Positions 22,801 through 34,820 of a stretch of DNA of 64,000 nucleotides are shown here, piece after piece; the first letter of the stretch is position 1, and every line of letters starts with the position of its first letter. This DNA is from Syngnathus acus (lineage: Eukaryota > Chordata > Actinopteri > Syngnathiformes > Syngnathidae): contig NC_051101.1 in assembly GCF_901709675.1 (NCBI RefSeq), forward strand, positions 3,661,501 through 3,725,500. The letters are read 5' to 3'. Below the pieces are notes generated by a model. The model saw only the letters and a program-made list of their open reading frames with translations, did not search any database and was not told the origin of the DNA. Position numbers and translations under genes: made by a program.

Positions 22801-23269
22801 TCTATCTGACATTGAAGACAGAAAACCTTTTGAATTTGAAATCTTTATTAATCCCACAGTGAGGAAATTTGTTAGCCAGATTCAGAATTATGAAGGTCAT
22901 CATAGAAGTTGTGTTTTTGTCTTTTATTTTTCTGCCTGCTAATCAGCGATGAGTAATTAATTTGTGCCTATTGACAGATAGAAAAGTTCCGATTGACTTG
23001 AAAAGCATAAAAAAATGATTTTTTTAAGAGGAAGAATGGAGCAGAAAAAGATTGAGATAAAGTTGTAATTAGGCCACTCAGACAAAGCATAATTCTTGTA
23101 ATTGTTCCGGCCTGCCTTTTGTTTTGTGGCTGTGTGAATTAATGAAAGCCTTATCTAGATGTGGCCAGCCCCCAGGAAAGAACCATAAATGTAGAGGACA
23201 CTTCTAGAAACATGCTGTTTGTTTTTATGTGCTCTTTTTCAAAACCAAGCTAGCATCTTCAATTTGAAA

Positions 23270-23450
23270 CCATCTTGCAAACCTGACCTTGGCTTTAAAC
23301 CTCAAACACAGATTTGAAACCCTGGCTCAAGACACTAGGCCTGGCTTGAAGCCCAAATTTGAAACCCTAACCCTGTCTAAAATTCCAAAATTTGAAACCC
23401 TAACTCTTGTGTAAAACCTTCAATCTAACTTGAAGCCCTGATTTGAAGTC
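23270..23450. repeat. Degenerate TTTGAAACCCT repeat
   Basis: A motif close to ATTTGAAACCCTNNC recurs at irregular intervals of 30-60 bp (about 23260, 23312, 23367, 23391, 23440). Two copies include CCCTAACCCTG or CCCTAACTC, which look superficially telomere-like. The array is too degenerate and short for a true telomeric relic. Confidence 0.4.
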
Positions 23451-24249
23451 CCTCAAAAAGATTACACTCCCATTGACTATATTTCTTGTCACATTTGAAA
23501 GGAGGCGTCAAGTAAAAGCATATTAATAGACAAAATGGACGTGCGGACGGCTTAAGGGCAGGAGAAGGCAAGAGCTTTTGTGGCCCGGCAAAGTGAAGGG
23601 CGTGAAATGAAGAGAGCCAGGGGGGGCCCGCTGGAGTGTGTCCCACATGGGAATGAGTGCCACCGGGTCAGCGTACAAGCGGCTAAAAAGAAGAGAGAGA
23701 CGGTCAAGGCCCATTAGGTCGGGATGGCGCCAGAATGGCGCCTGGCGTCCTCGCTGATGGGAAAATGGAAAGTTTGCAGCGGGCCAACTTCTCCAACACC
23801 ATCAGGGACTCGTCCGTTATGCCTGCACGGCCAAATATCGAGCAGATTTTATTGCGGATACAGAGCAGCCATTCAATCGTCCTCGCTGTTGGAATTTTCC
23901 CAAACATAAAATTTTGGAAAACAATTCAGAAAATCCACAATTTCAAAATTGTAACGTAAATAATTTGTTTCGTCAAGTCATATTTTTTGCAATTTAATCT
24001 TAATATTAAATAACTTATTTGAAAATGACATTTTTTGCCAATAAAATTGTTAATTATTAATCAAATTATTACTTTCAAATTGTTTTTTATTCTTTATTCA
24101 TTATAACCAACAGAGAGTGTTGCCTTTACATCACCACGGCAAATTGTAATTCCAGTTTACACAAATAATGAACACATCCACTTTTTCATTATCATCAGCA
24201 TGTTTATTCTATCACGTGTTGATGATCATGCACTTTCATCCATTTCCAG

Positions 24250-24410
24250 ACACAGCACGTACAGAAGCAGGTCTCCATCGGGCTACATGCCCGTGGTGCA
24301 GATGGAGCCAACGTGGCCCAGAGGCTCAACCTGCCGCGAGGCCGCACGGCAGCAGATGTTTATCTCGGGACTGCAAGGACGACAAAACGATACTGAAGCA
24401 AATTCAACAG
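24250..24410 (+). other. Orphan exon-like segment
   Basis: A GC-richer block in AT-rich surroundings, flanked by a plausible acceptor (CATTTCCAG at 24241-24249) and a near-consensus donor (CAACAG|GTAAGG at 24411). It is 161 nt. Two frames are open throughout and the third ends in TGA near 24393. None gives a protein I recognise. It could be an exon of a long non-coding RNA, a relic, or chance. Confidence 0.2.
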
Positions 24411-25399
24411 GTAAGGAAAACAACAACTCTTAATATAAGCCCGGAGTGGCAATATAGATGTGGTGATTTCCCAGTGGGCTGGGCTGCTCTTGCTACTTTT
24501 CCTTTTTAACTCTATTATCACCTTCTTCTTGTACAAATGTGTTATTTATTGGCAAGCAAAAATTGACTAGTAACAAACCCTAGCAAAAATAGAGTTTTTT
24601 TTACAGAATCTCACATTAGTTCAATAGTCATTCGAAAATTAAAAAAAAAGAAAATCTGTGGCCAAATCTGCATTCTGTTGCAAATTCTTTGGTTTAAGAA
24701 AGAGATAAAAGGTGCAACGAGAACTGCAGATCAGACACAGCAGAGGTGGCGGCCTCTATTGTTCAGGCAACACAAGCAATTTTCCCTCTCCCCTTGTCCT
24801 CTTTGTGCTTTCCTGACGACAAGCTCGGTCCTGATACGCACTGTATTATTCCCTGCGCACACTTACAAGGTACTGACACGCCGGATTCGCTCCTTTTGTG
24901 CCGACAAAGCGACATGATACGCCTCGGTCTCGTAAGAGAAGGTCTCGAACTTCAGCGTTTGACTTTGCCGATGTGGTGTTGCAGAAAAACACTGACAGGG
25001 CACTTGACGGTTTTGTTTTGCTTCAATGAATATTCATGTTTTTTTTTCCTGCACCTGCTATAACAACAATTTCAATTTTCTTTCTTGTTTCAACAAATAA
25101 GACAATGCTGAATTGTTATTTTTATTTCCGCTCTGTCTTGTGCGTGATGTTAATTTTGGGCTTTAATTAGACGCTAATGTCTTCACCGGAGGCTTCTTCG
25201 TGCTGTGCGCGGATACGACACGCTTACTTTCAACAGTGCGCCTAATGGCAACTATTTGTTTGCCCAATAAGACTAAAAATCCTTTCTTCTTCATCTCTCT
25301 CAAAAAGCTGTCTCTTCATCTGTCACCAGATTAAACCAATAGTTTTACACTATGTATGTCATCAAGTCTCAAGCATATCAATATTTAAACAGATTTTGA

Positions 25400-25740
25400 A
25401 TAGCTGTCCGCTGTCATGCCTGATTCACAATGTTGACATCCAGAATTTTTGGTAAAATCTTTCTGTCATGACATTGCCAACAACACTGACTGAACATTTT
25501 AATAGTTGTCCACTGTCGTGCCTGAATCACAACGTTGACATCCAGACTTAAACAGCTTTTGAAAAATTCTGCCGTGACTTTTCTGTCAAGACATAACATT
25601 TAAATAGCTGTCCACTGTCATGCCTGATTCACAACGTTGACATCAAGACTTAAAAAAAATGTGGAAAACTTTTTTCTGTAGTGACTTTGACATCAAGACT
25701 GATCATTTAAATGGCCGTCCACTGAAGTATCCGATTCACT
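25400..25740. repeat. Minisatellite, about 103-bp unit, four degenerate copies
   Basis: Units begin with GCTGTCC(A/G)CTGTCATGCCTG near 25403, 25505, 25609 and, more degenerate, 25714. Each continues ATTCACAA(C/T)GTTGACATC. Spacing is about 102-105 bp. Copies differ by substitutions and small indels, so the array is old. Confidence 0.75.
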
Positions 25741-28700
25741 ACTTTATGTTCAACCATTTTTTTTACACGGTACATTTTTATTAATATAGTAGTTCTTTCC
25801 ATAGCTGTCCTAAGCAGCTCTTGAGTGAGGCTTAACAACAGTTATCAGCTTGAGCGTCAGATGAATAATAACGCCACACAGCCTGAACGCGTCACTGTGG
25901 CGACCAGTCAGAAGCGAGGCCACCGATTCACTTCCCGCCGAGTTGCGAGCACCTGAGTCTAACGCTGATGAGACGCGGCACAGCGACGTTTCAAACATGG
26001 CACGTCGAACCTCCTGAGCTTTTATTCTGTCGGTCAGAGAACGCCACCGAGCGATTCCGATTTTTTCCTCTTTGTCTCCTGGGAAGGACTTTTTCAAAGG
26101 TCATGGTACCTGTTGGAAACGCGCCACTTTGCATCGGTCGCCACTATGCAGCCTATCACCGTCCATCTACGTTAAAAGTGGCTGTCTTTGAATAAAAGCA
26201 ATAAGCACAAAATAGAAAAGACAAAATATTAAAAAAAAACTAATAACAAAATAATTTCTAAGCTATTTGCTTTAATGGCGCTGCAATAATGACTGACGTG
26301 TTTTTCCCGATACAGATCAATTTAATAGATTTAATTAAAAAACGTTGCCTTAAGTGACTCGTAGCGAATGATTTTGTTGGGGTGGAAAAAATATCAACTC
26401 AGGGAAAACATAAGTGTGTGTGCGTGTGTGAGAATCTTTTGCAATCAATAGGTTTAATTATGATGTGAACGTGTTCGTGTGATTGTCAGCAACTGATGAC
26501 AATCCCGCTTTGATTTTCCTCATGTTCCGGTGTAATTGCCTGTAAAAAAATCGCACAAACTCTGACATTAGCAGCAGAGCGTTTCCGCCCCGCCATATCA
26601 TTATTGTTATTATCATCATGGTTATTTCAACTGCGTATTGACGAGCCTTTCCTTTTCATTCCCAAACAACCCCTTTTTAAAAGCCAGCGACTTGGCTCTC
26701 TAACGACTTCTTAGCGCCGTTCTGCCTTTCACCTTTTTGCTCCATCTCTTTTCTTTTCTATATTGATTAGCGGCTGCAAAACTGATTATTATCGTTCACG
26801 ATTAGACTTTCACTTTTGTATACTGCTGCAGTGCCTCCGGACTACCTGAAAAGAACACCATACATGTCAAACATTACAGGATATTTGAGAAAACATTCCG
26901 GTCAAAATGGTGTAAATCTCACTCAAATTAGTACCGATGCTAACGCCACAGGATAGGTTCCTTGGCTTGTATTGGTATTGTTGCTGGAACCACACTTGGG
27001 TCAGCGCCAATGCTAACCTTGCAAAACTGTCTTGCATTAAAATGTGACTACTTAAGTTTTATTAGCATTTAGCATTCATCGTTGGACCAGCCTTAAGACC
27101 TCATGTAGCATTAGCCTTAGCATCTGCGCTAAAATGTCTTTAATAGTGAGTTGTCTGTAACTATCATACTATAAAAGGATCGAACGAGGTTTATTGTTGT
27201 CTGCCGAGGGAAGCAAAGCAATTATTCCTTCTTCTATATCACAATGTTGGCTCTGTCTGTGCGCTAACTCCATCCAATCAAAACATTGTTTGGCCATTGC
27301 GCCAAGGTTTCCAACCCCGTTTGAATAACGACTGGCGGTGGCCGTTGGAGGACGAGATAGAGAAAGAGGAGGAGGAGATGGGTGAGATATAAGCAGGATC
27401 GCCAAGGTGGCGAGACACCATTGCGGGATTGCGTCAGCGCTAACAAACGAGCGAATCAATGGTGGTCAGAATGAGAAGGCCGCCGGAATTCTCCAGTGGA
27501 ACAAAAGAAAAAAAAAGTAAGGATGACGCAACAGGTGTCACATAGAACCAACAGAAAGCTACCCCCCATTCACTTTATTAGGTACAGCACATCTGCAAAT
27601 CTTATTTGGACCTACATGAGCGTGAGCTCAATAATCCTTCCATAATTAATCATTTATCGATTAACGACTCAGTGCCTAAAGTGCCCCGCTGAGTGCCAGC
27701 AATGCGTGCAACAGCACTCCTGATAATAACAAAGCATAGAAGTTTAGCCCGCCGACAGAAAAGTTCTGCTTTGTTACGGCTCGTTTACGCGGAGATCGAT
27801 GGCGTACGTGCATGATAAATTGCGCGGGGACGGCTATTGACGCGCCATCATTAAGACTTTTTTAATTAGTCGGCTGGGAGGGAGAACGGATGGGGCGTAG
27901 CGGCGGCAGCAGAGGACTTCGTCATGGCTACCCAACGACTGACTGCGTACGTGTCATCTTGCGGAAATTAAAAGAAAAAAATAATAAACTTGGTATTTTT
28001 ACAGCTATTTTAGGGGTGAGGATTTCCCATATGCTCGTGACCCACCACACACTTTTTCCATGGTTCTATCAATCCCCCTGCATAATCCCCTTAGATGAAT
28101 CTACCTTCATGTTTCCCAGAGATGAGGCGCTCGCGCCACAATTTCCTCCCCAGCTTTTCCTCGTTTCGCCTTTCCCTCTATCTTCCCCATCTTGCCTCAT
28201 CCTCCATGTTTCTGTGCTTCCTTGCGCCACTCTGGGATGATGGAATTCAAAAGATGAGCCTTTCCAGACCAGAGGGCAACCCCCACCCCTTCTTCTTCAA
28301 TCACACTCGGCAGGACTTCTCCGAGGCGCAGTGATTACATCGAGGGGTCGGCAGCCGTCGCCGTGACAGGCGCTTTGGTTTTCAGAGACGTTATGACTTT
28401 CTCTTCTTGTTTCTTTCTGTATGGCCATGACAACCACCATTTGCATTCCGAAGCATTGTGGGATGGGGTGTGGGGGTGGGGTGGGGTTCATGGTCGCCTT
28501 TACATAAAGCATCCCGTTTCGCCAGGTTGAAGGTGTCCTTTGCGTGTTCGTCCTCACTCGACAAGGTGCCAATGGCAGACATTAAAGAGTGGAGGTCCGC
28601 TTTCTACTTTATTAATTGGGTGTGAAATGACTGTCATTCCAGTCGAGGCGCTCAAGGTGTCTCGATGACGGAGCGCTTGGCCCGAGACGTTGATAGCCTC

Positions 28701-30120
28701 GCTGTGCATTTAAGTGCAAACGCGGGTGTTGCCGCACCACCCGTAAACGCTTAGGAGGGGGCGAGGGGCTCTCGCTTGAAGGAAATGATGGATAGCCGAG
28801 GGATCGGTGACGCGTGGTGGCTGATGAGATTTGCAAAAAATATGATCGCGGTGGTAATCAGCTTGTCTGGCTGGGAGGAAGAAATGTAGATGCAAATGTT
28901 CAAAGGTCGATGTTATGAAACGAGCACTCAAAGGAGTCTTTGGCGCACCGTTTTGGCAGATTAAGATATTCATGAGCGGGTAAGGACTTAGTTTGGACAC
29001 AAACTGCAAGTGATTGAGTATCTGCAGTCATTGTTGTTTTCTGCAGAGGATAAAGAAAATAAGCCTTTGTCAGTCTACATGGGTTGATGCACCATTGGTG
29101 GTCCAAAGACAGGGATGATTGTGTGTTAGCAGGAAGCAATCAAAAGGCAACATTGATGCGTCATTCTTTTTTATTTTTAGTTTGACAGTGCCACTTTTGT
29201 ACTCGGCGTGGGGTCAATTGATAAGTCAAACTCTGTCCCCTCTGCCTTGGATAACAACCTGCCCTCGCCGCGCAGTTCTTATAAAACCCTTTTAGAATCT
29301 CATTTCTTAGTTCACTCAATTATAGAGCCATTATTGTCGCCGACTTGTGTAGAAAGACTAGATATAAAAAAACAACTCTTGCAATTTTTCTTGTTGCGGG
29401 AGGAAATTACTCAGCTCCCTCCTGGGACCTCTGCATTGTTCCAATTGACTCAATTGCGTCCCCCAGCAAGGGACATCTGGAAGCTTCGTGTACACGTCAT
29501 CTTGAACAGGACGCGCTTTGTCGGGTGCCTCGGCATTGTCTGAGCACAAAAAGTCTTTGTGAAATATTTTACTCGTGTGACACGTTAGTCATATCTACAA
29601 GGGAGAAAAAAAAAAAAAAAAGACCCCCACGCCTGTAGTGCTCCTGCGGGCTCGCTGCCACAGCAAGTGCTGCGCCGCTCCCAGTAATTGTCTTGTTTTC
29701 AGAGGCGAAAAATGTAAATTTATGCCAGCACTTTGTCAAGTGTAGCTGCTTTTATCCGTGAACTTCGCTCCCAGAATAGAGAAGAATGAAAACTTTATTT
29801 ATAACATTCCTGGGGAATGTTTGGTAGATAGTAGGTCGCTGTGATGATTTTGACATTGCGGGGGTTACGTTCCATTGAGTTGCAACACGTTGTATTATCG
29901 CTCAAGATGTCATGATGGCTGGTGTAGCACCTGTCTCCCCCATTTTAAGTAAAACCAGTATGCTCGTCCTGGACCAACCCATCTTTTGTTTGCATTGTGC
30001 CTCATCAAAAACTAAGCCCACCTGAGCCCACCTGACCCATCCTTCCCTCAACTCCCCCTTGTGATCTGTTAGTACTGCAGCGCCACACGCTCGCCCATAA
30101 ATCACACGGCATTACCCCCA

Positions 30121-30652
30121 CCATCCCAACGACGCGCACGACTCGCGCACGCCTGCGATTGGACAGGCGAAAACCTCCTCTCGGATCTAATGGCCCGCCT
30201 CCCTCTCGCGCGCCCATTGGACGAGCCCCTCGCCTCGGAGCTGCCACTCAAGACGCCGGAGCTCCTTGTTGCGCGCCTGGCGTGTTCTGCTGCGGGACTG
30301 AGAGGGGGACGAGGCGCGCTGCATACCAACACACACTTCCACGGGAGTACCAAAGGACCCTCCACCCGGTCTCCGACACATCCACGCCAAGTTTTTGCAA
30401 CGAGAATCCCAGAGCGCGCCACACTCTGATTCCGGAATATTTGCTTTTTTTTTTGGCCTTTGCTGACATTTTGCAAGCGTGATAAACCGCGCGTGGAGTC
30501 CCGTTGCAGCGAGAAAGACGACAAGTGGACCCGACTGATGTTCGGCGCGTAGAAGACGCTCTTGTTTGCTTGACATTTCCAACGCAGGAATATTCCTTCC
30601 ATCAACATAAACAGAACGAAGCGCATCGCTGGAATCCATCTCAACTCCCATC
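30121..30652 (+). promoter_or_regulatory. GC/CpG-rich promoter-like region and 5' leader
   Basis: This half kilobase is markedly richer in GC and CpG than its surroundings. It includes two inverted CCAAT boxes (ATTGG at 30158-30162 and 30216-30220) and several GC-box-like stretches. It leads directly to the ATG at 30653. This arrangement fits a CpG-island promoter of a broadly or neurally expressed gene. The start site cannot be read. Confidence 0.5.
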
Positions 30653-30713
30653 ATGGGCTGCCCCCTCTTGTGGAACGCCTTGGTCGGCTTGGTCCTGGTG
30701 CTGTTGTGCAAAG
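30653..30713 (+). CDS. First coding exon of an unidentified secreted/type I membrane protein
   Basis: The exon encodes MGCPLLWNALVGLVLVLLCK and one base of the next codon, then a strong GTAAGT donor. The sequence is a clear signal peptide: short N-region and a hydrophobic core of about 14 residues. Signal-peptide exons that end in phase 1 are typical of immunoglobulin-superfamily proteins, whose Ig exons are also phase 1. A cell-adhesion type gene such as the CADM or IgLON families, which often have very long first introns, is possible but not shown. No second exon was recognised in the remaining 33 kb, so the family is undetermined. The CATC-ATGG start context is reasonable. Confidence 0.55.
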
Positions 30714-30800
30714 GTAAGTTGATGAGACGTGCATTGGGATCCACGCGTGCCAATTGCTTCATGCGTTTATATGGAAGGATGCTGCGCGCCTGTACGTGCG

Positions 30801-30985
30801 CGCGCGCGCGTGTGCGCGTAATTCACCAGCGCGGAGCTATGACCGAGTGCAACGAGTGGTGCATGATAAGATGTTTACTCGGAACCAAAATAACAGACTA
30901 GGAGGGGAGGGCTTTTCTGTACGTGACACGAATGACCGCCCATCTGCATGCACAGTGCGTGCGTGCGTGCGTGCGCGCGTGTGTG
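30801..30985. repeat. Alternating GC/GT tracts (possible Z-DNA)
   Basis: Two short alternating purine-pyrimidine tracts lie about 90 and 240 bp after the exon donor: GCGCGCGCGCGTGTGCGCG at about 30798-30817 and a GTGCGTGCGTGC-type run at about 30956-30985. Such tracts readily form Z-DNA and are common near promoters. Confidence 0.6.
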
Positions 30986-31419
30986 CAGCGTGTACTTGTA
31001 GAGGTGGAGCGGCCAATGCAGAGGACTCTGTGTTGTCACCTCTCAGAATCAACAAGGTCGACTGGGACAAAGAGTGACGCGTGGTGACAAACTGGACATG
31101 CAGGGGTCAAAGTTGAAGTAGGTGCAAGTGGAGGGCGTCCAAGGTGATATTACCTGCAAAGGACTTTTTTTTGGGGGGGGGGCGACACTGCACCTCTAAG
31201 ACAGGCACAAATAAACTCATTAAGGCTTGGTGTTGTTTTGCAGCAATAGAGTAAAATAATGGTTATCAAGTGTAAACGGGAGGTCACATTGTGAATTCCG
31301 GTAGCTGCAGTTCTACTTGCATTCCAGTAGGTGTCGCTGATGCGTGTTTCTGAACTGTCAGACTGTCAAACCAAACAACAGGTAGAAGACGTCATGGATT
31401 CAGATTACTATAAAGAAAT

Positions 31420-31575
31420 GCTCATTGCAATGCAGTGCCTCAACATCCCCTCAGTAGGTGTTTGCAACATGTTATATGTCTTTGAGACATTCCTAGTAAC
31501 TTGTCTCGCTCATTCTGGGGACTGTCTAGCTAGACTCTAGCACGTTGTGGTCACTGTCTAGTACTTTCTAGTAAG
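31420..31575. repeat. Degenerate CTGTCTAGCAC minisatellite, site 1
   Basis: Loose copies of a motif like ATTCTGGTAACTGTCTAGCAC occur here and on the far side of the hAT MITE. The same motif returns at 33.69-33.76, 34.52-34.81 and 35.44-35.48 kb. The array is strongly diverged. Confidence 0.5.
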
Positions 31576-31584
31576 TGTCTAAGT

Positions 31585-31777
31585 CAGGGGCCTCAAACTC
31601 CAGTCCTCGGGGGCCGTATTCCTACATGTTTTCCAAGTTTCCCTCGTTAAACACACCGGATTCAAATGATCAGTTCATCCTCACGTTCTGCAGGAGCCTG
31701 ATAATTGAATCAGGTGTGTTTAACTTGGAAAACATGTAGGAATGCGGGCCCCCGAGGACTGGAGTTTGAGACCCCTG
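31585..31777. mobile_element. hAT-type MITE with perfect 8-bp target duplication
   Basis: A 193-bp element starts CAGGGGCCTCAAACTCCAGT and ends GGAGTTTGAGACCCCTG. The terminal inverted repeats extend inward over CCTCGGGGGCC / GGGCCCCCGAGG and a further inverted pair (ACATGTTTTCCAAGTT / AACTTGGAAAACATGT). The flanks are GTCTAAGT at 31577-31584 and GTCTAAGT at 31778-31785, an exact 8-bp duplication as expected for hAT transposition. It has no coding capacity and would need a transposase in trans. Confidence 0.92.
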
Positions 31778-32824
31778 GTCTAAGTCATACTGGTAATCTT
31801 CTCACACATTTTTCATTGTGTCTTGCACATTTTGGCACAAAGCGGGACAGCAACCGTACTGTAACCGTCAAGTAGAACATTGTGTGAAACACAGTCTCTG
31901 GAAATTTTAGCACATTTCACGAACTGTCTTGTCTACTTCACGGACCCTCAAAAACCATGCCGGTGATTTTCTGACACCTTCCAGTTCCTGCCTATCGCTT
32001 TCTCATACCTTGGTTTTCAGTGACAATCGAACATATTCTGCTTGCTGTTTGGCACATTCCAATAGCACATTCTTGCAGTGTGCGTTCCGAGTCAAGGTCA
32101 TTCCGGTAACTGTTTAGCACAGCTGTATGTGCATTTAAAAAAAAAACACGCTTGCATCAATGTTAAGTGCTCGAGCATCCTAACATGCTTAGTGATCAAT
32201 AAAGTTTGGGATCCATTAAAGCCGTCTCCCATCCATCCTCACGTCATCCCCAAGCGCTCTTGGCATGCTGTGGGATGTCCCCACGTTTATTAGTTTTGCA
32301 AGACGTACTCAGCATGCTTGGTAATTATGCTCACGCCCCCGCGTAACTCCCTCCCACCACACACTCCTACTCGGTCTATGCACGCATGGAAAAAAAACCA
32401 CGCAAACACACACCTGCCGCAATTAGTCCCGCCTCCGCCCTGTGGGAAATCAGGATATAAATAAATTACCCCGACCCTTAATAACAGTAATTGATGTGTC
32501 AGTGCAATAAGACGGCGGGTTAACAACCTGCAGCAGGACTCCCGCCTCACGGGGGCAGGAATGAGCGGGTGGGTCGGCGGCGGGGTGCGACCGGTCACGC
32601 TTGACGGTGAGCAGACGGATGGCGCTGCGGGACGCGTGAAAAAACAACCAACTCGGGGGGACGCGCATCTACCAGCACACACATTTCATTTCACCCGTCT
32701 CACTCGCCTATGTCGCTTGATGTCCGATAGATGGGTCGAGAGAGCAGGTAGGGTCAATTTGTCATCTGCCTCATCTCTCTGATTTCAGCAGCATATGTGG
32801 GTTGAATTTCAGTGAGCCCAACAT

Positions 32825-32868
32825 GCAAGCACACACACATACACACACATACACACACACACATCAAT
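32825..32868. repeat. CA-rich microsatellite
   Basis: Imperfect run of ACACAC and ACACAT units, producing a His/Thr-rich chance frame. Confidence 0.8.
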
Positions 32869-34519
32869 GCACATTCCCCCCCGCTGGATCAAATGTGTTG
32901 GCGAGCAGAAGAAGAGGAGGGCCATGCCAGCGTCAACAGATGCCTGCTGTTGCTAATCTAGAAGCTGTTTTTTTTTTGCCTTCCCCTCTTTCTTCCTTCC
33001 TCCCTATGAAATCTTCAGTTTGTCTCCCGTACACGTCTCTAACGCTTTTCGCCTGGTTGGCAGCTTTCATTTTTAGCACGCCACCATTCCGAGTCAAGAG
33101 CCGCGGGGAGAAGGCTCGGCGGTTTAGCCAGCCTCGAGTGCGCTCGACATCCCAATACTACCCCCCCCCCCCGTACTCCTGCCTTCGGGTGCCGCTTTTC
33201 ATTGCCATTCCTTTGGCTGGCCACGCTGCAGTGCCTCCAACATCTGCTTATTCCCTTTGCCTACACGCCGCCGAGGCGACACCTTTGCCGAAAAAAATAC
33301 CGCTGCGTTTTGACCTAAAACTAGAAGCCACGGGGAGCCTTGATGGAAAAATGATAAGAAAGCTCATTTATCACGTTGACAGTTTTACAAGGCGGCGCTG
33401 TCCTAGCACGACCACGAAACAAATGTCGCCGCTGCCTAGATTTCTCCATTTTAAGCGCTAATCAGTTTAAAAAGAGCCCAGATGTTGCTGAAAATGAGTC
33501 AGACACCCCGGACTCACCAGGCCTTCATATTTCGTGGAATCACTGCACTTATTAGATTAGGAAAATGAATTCCAACATGAAACTGCCACGTCTTCAGTCA
33601 TGAATATTGAGCCAAGAGAACGGAATGTGTAATTTTGGTGATGACACAGGCTGACATTGAACACATCCTGACAAATGTCTGACATTTCCATAACGTTCCA
33701 GAATAATTCTAGTAACTACTGTGCCTATTTAGTAACTGTCTAGCACATTCTTGTAATAACTAACTCTGAGCTAGGTAAACTCATGTCCTATTAGCATCTC
33801 CCCCACCCAAGTGCCGACTGACAAGCTTATCATAAGAGGGCACCCCATCACAACCCGGACCCTTTCCTCATTGTTAGCATCATAAACAACCAATAAAGCC
33901 GCCACTTGTTTGCAGTTATAATTACCGTTATAATATACAGAGTGCAGTGTAGTGGAACGTCAGAGGCGGTTATAGCGGGTAATTGCTCGTAGCTGCTCAT
34001 GACCGAGCTCCTGGCATCAAGAGCGACCCGGACGAGAATAAGATGAATCCCACCCTAGTAAAAGTCGGAATGCTAAATCAATGTAAAGCCAATTCAAGCC
34101 AGGCCTGTTCTATATAAACATGTCAGTGTGGCTATTAATAGCGCTCATCCAATAGCAATTATATGGAGACAATAAAATAAAGGCCAGGCAGCAGGGAGCC
34201 ACTGCTGTGATCTTCCGCCGACGCCTTTTTGTTGTCAAAGACGGCGAGCGGGAGAGGAAGGCAATCGAGATTAGTGCAGGCGGTTAGTCCTCAGGGAGCC
34301 GCCGGGGATGAGGGTCCCGCTTCCTTCCCTGTCCTCATTACCACCAGACAAGGAAGTCGCCGGCAAAATCAATGGGAAAGGCTTAGGTGGTAATGCAGGC
34401 CGTGCCATTGCTTTTGTGTGGAGCTTTTTCTTCTTTTTGTCTTAGACTGAGTTTGGACTCGTGAGTCCTGGCCCGATGACTCACTTTGTTTTATTTGGCC
34501 TGTAGAAGCTGTAGTGCTT

Positions 34520-34820
34520 ACTGTCCAACACATGATAACTATCTAGTCCATTCTGGACACTGTCTGGCGCAACACAGTAACTCTCCAAGTCAGTTCCACG
34601 AACCGTCGAGTACATTCTGGTTATTGTTGGCAATTTAGGATTAAATATGAGATTGTAAATGAACTAAAAGAAAAACAAGCAATTTATTTTTATCTTCAAA
34701 TTTCGGAAACTCTTGAGCACATTCCAACGACTGCTGAGTCAATTTTGGTGATTATCCAGCTCATTGCGGCTACTCCCGGGCACATTAGGATAATCTTATA
34801 GCATACCCAGCTAACTACCT
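34520..34820. repeat. Degenerate CTGTCTAG/ACATTCTGG minisatellite, site 2
   Basis: Repeats of phrases such as GATAACTATCTAGTCCATTC, CTGGACACTGTCTGG, GTCGAGTACATTCTGGTTAT and GAGCACATTCCAACGACTG at roughly 22-30 bp spacing, interrupted by an AT-rich piece at 34.63-34.70 kb. It is the same family as sites at 31.4, 33.7 and 35.4 kb. Confidence 0.5.

Larger units (their letters stand above)
16286..30120. other. Intergenic region downstream of hamp
   Basis: About 13.8 kb with no supportable protein gene on either strand. The many open frames of 60-150 codons have no recognisable domains and no matching splice sites. Contents that can be named are a full SINE (17.6 kb), a 412-bp MITE (18.7 kb), a short ATG/CAT run (about 19812-19836), a purine-rich tract (20810-20850), a degenerate repeat (23.27-23.45 kb), an orphan exon-like segment (24.25 kb), a four-copy minisatellite (25.4 kb) and GCTAAT-rich low-complexity patches (21.4-21.7 and 26.9-27.1 kb). 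Confidence 0.6.

Noticed and set aside
23360-23420. CCCTAACCCTG motifs as an interstitial telomere
   Set aside because: Only isolated CCCTAA words inside a degenerate TTTGAAACCCT repeat; no tandem array of the hexamer.
10826-30120. Search for a second hepcidin (hamp2-type) or a MAG-like gene next to hamp
   Set aside because: No second CxxCC-type cysteine cluster and no sialic-acid-binding Ig-lectin motifs were found in the spacers on either side.
30102-30762. Minus-strand open frames of 180 and 191 codons over the CpG-rich region
   Set aside because: Stop codons are rare in GC-rich DNA. The composition is Arg/Ser-rich and the frames lie antisense to a better-supported promoter and signal-peptide exon.
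32802-33461. Plus-strand open frame of 219 codons, the longest in the window
   Set aside because: It is built on CA and poly-C runs with mixed low-complexity sequence, has no domain similarity, and is not flanked by plausible splice sites in phase with the exon at 30.65 kb.
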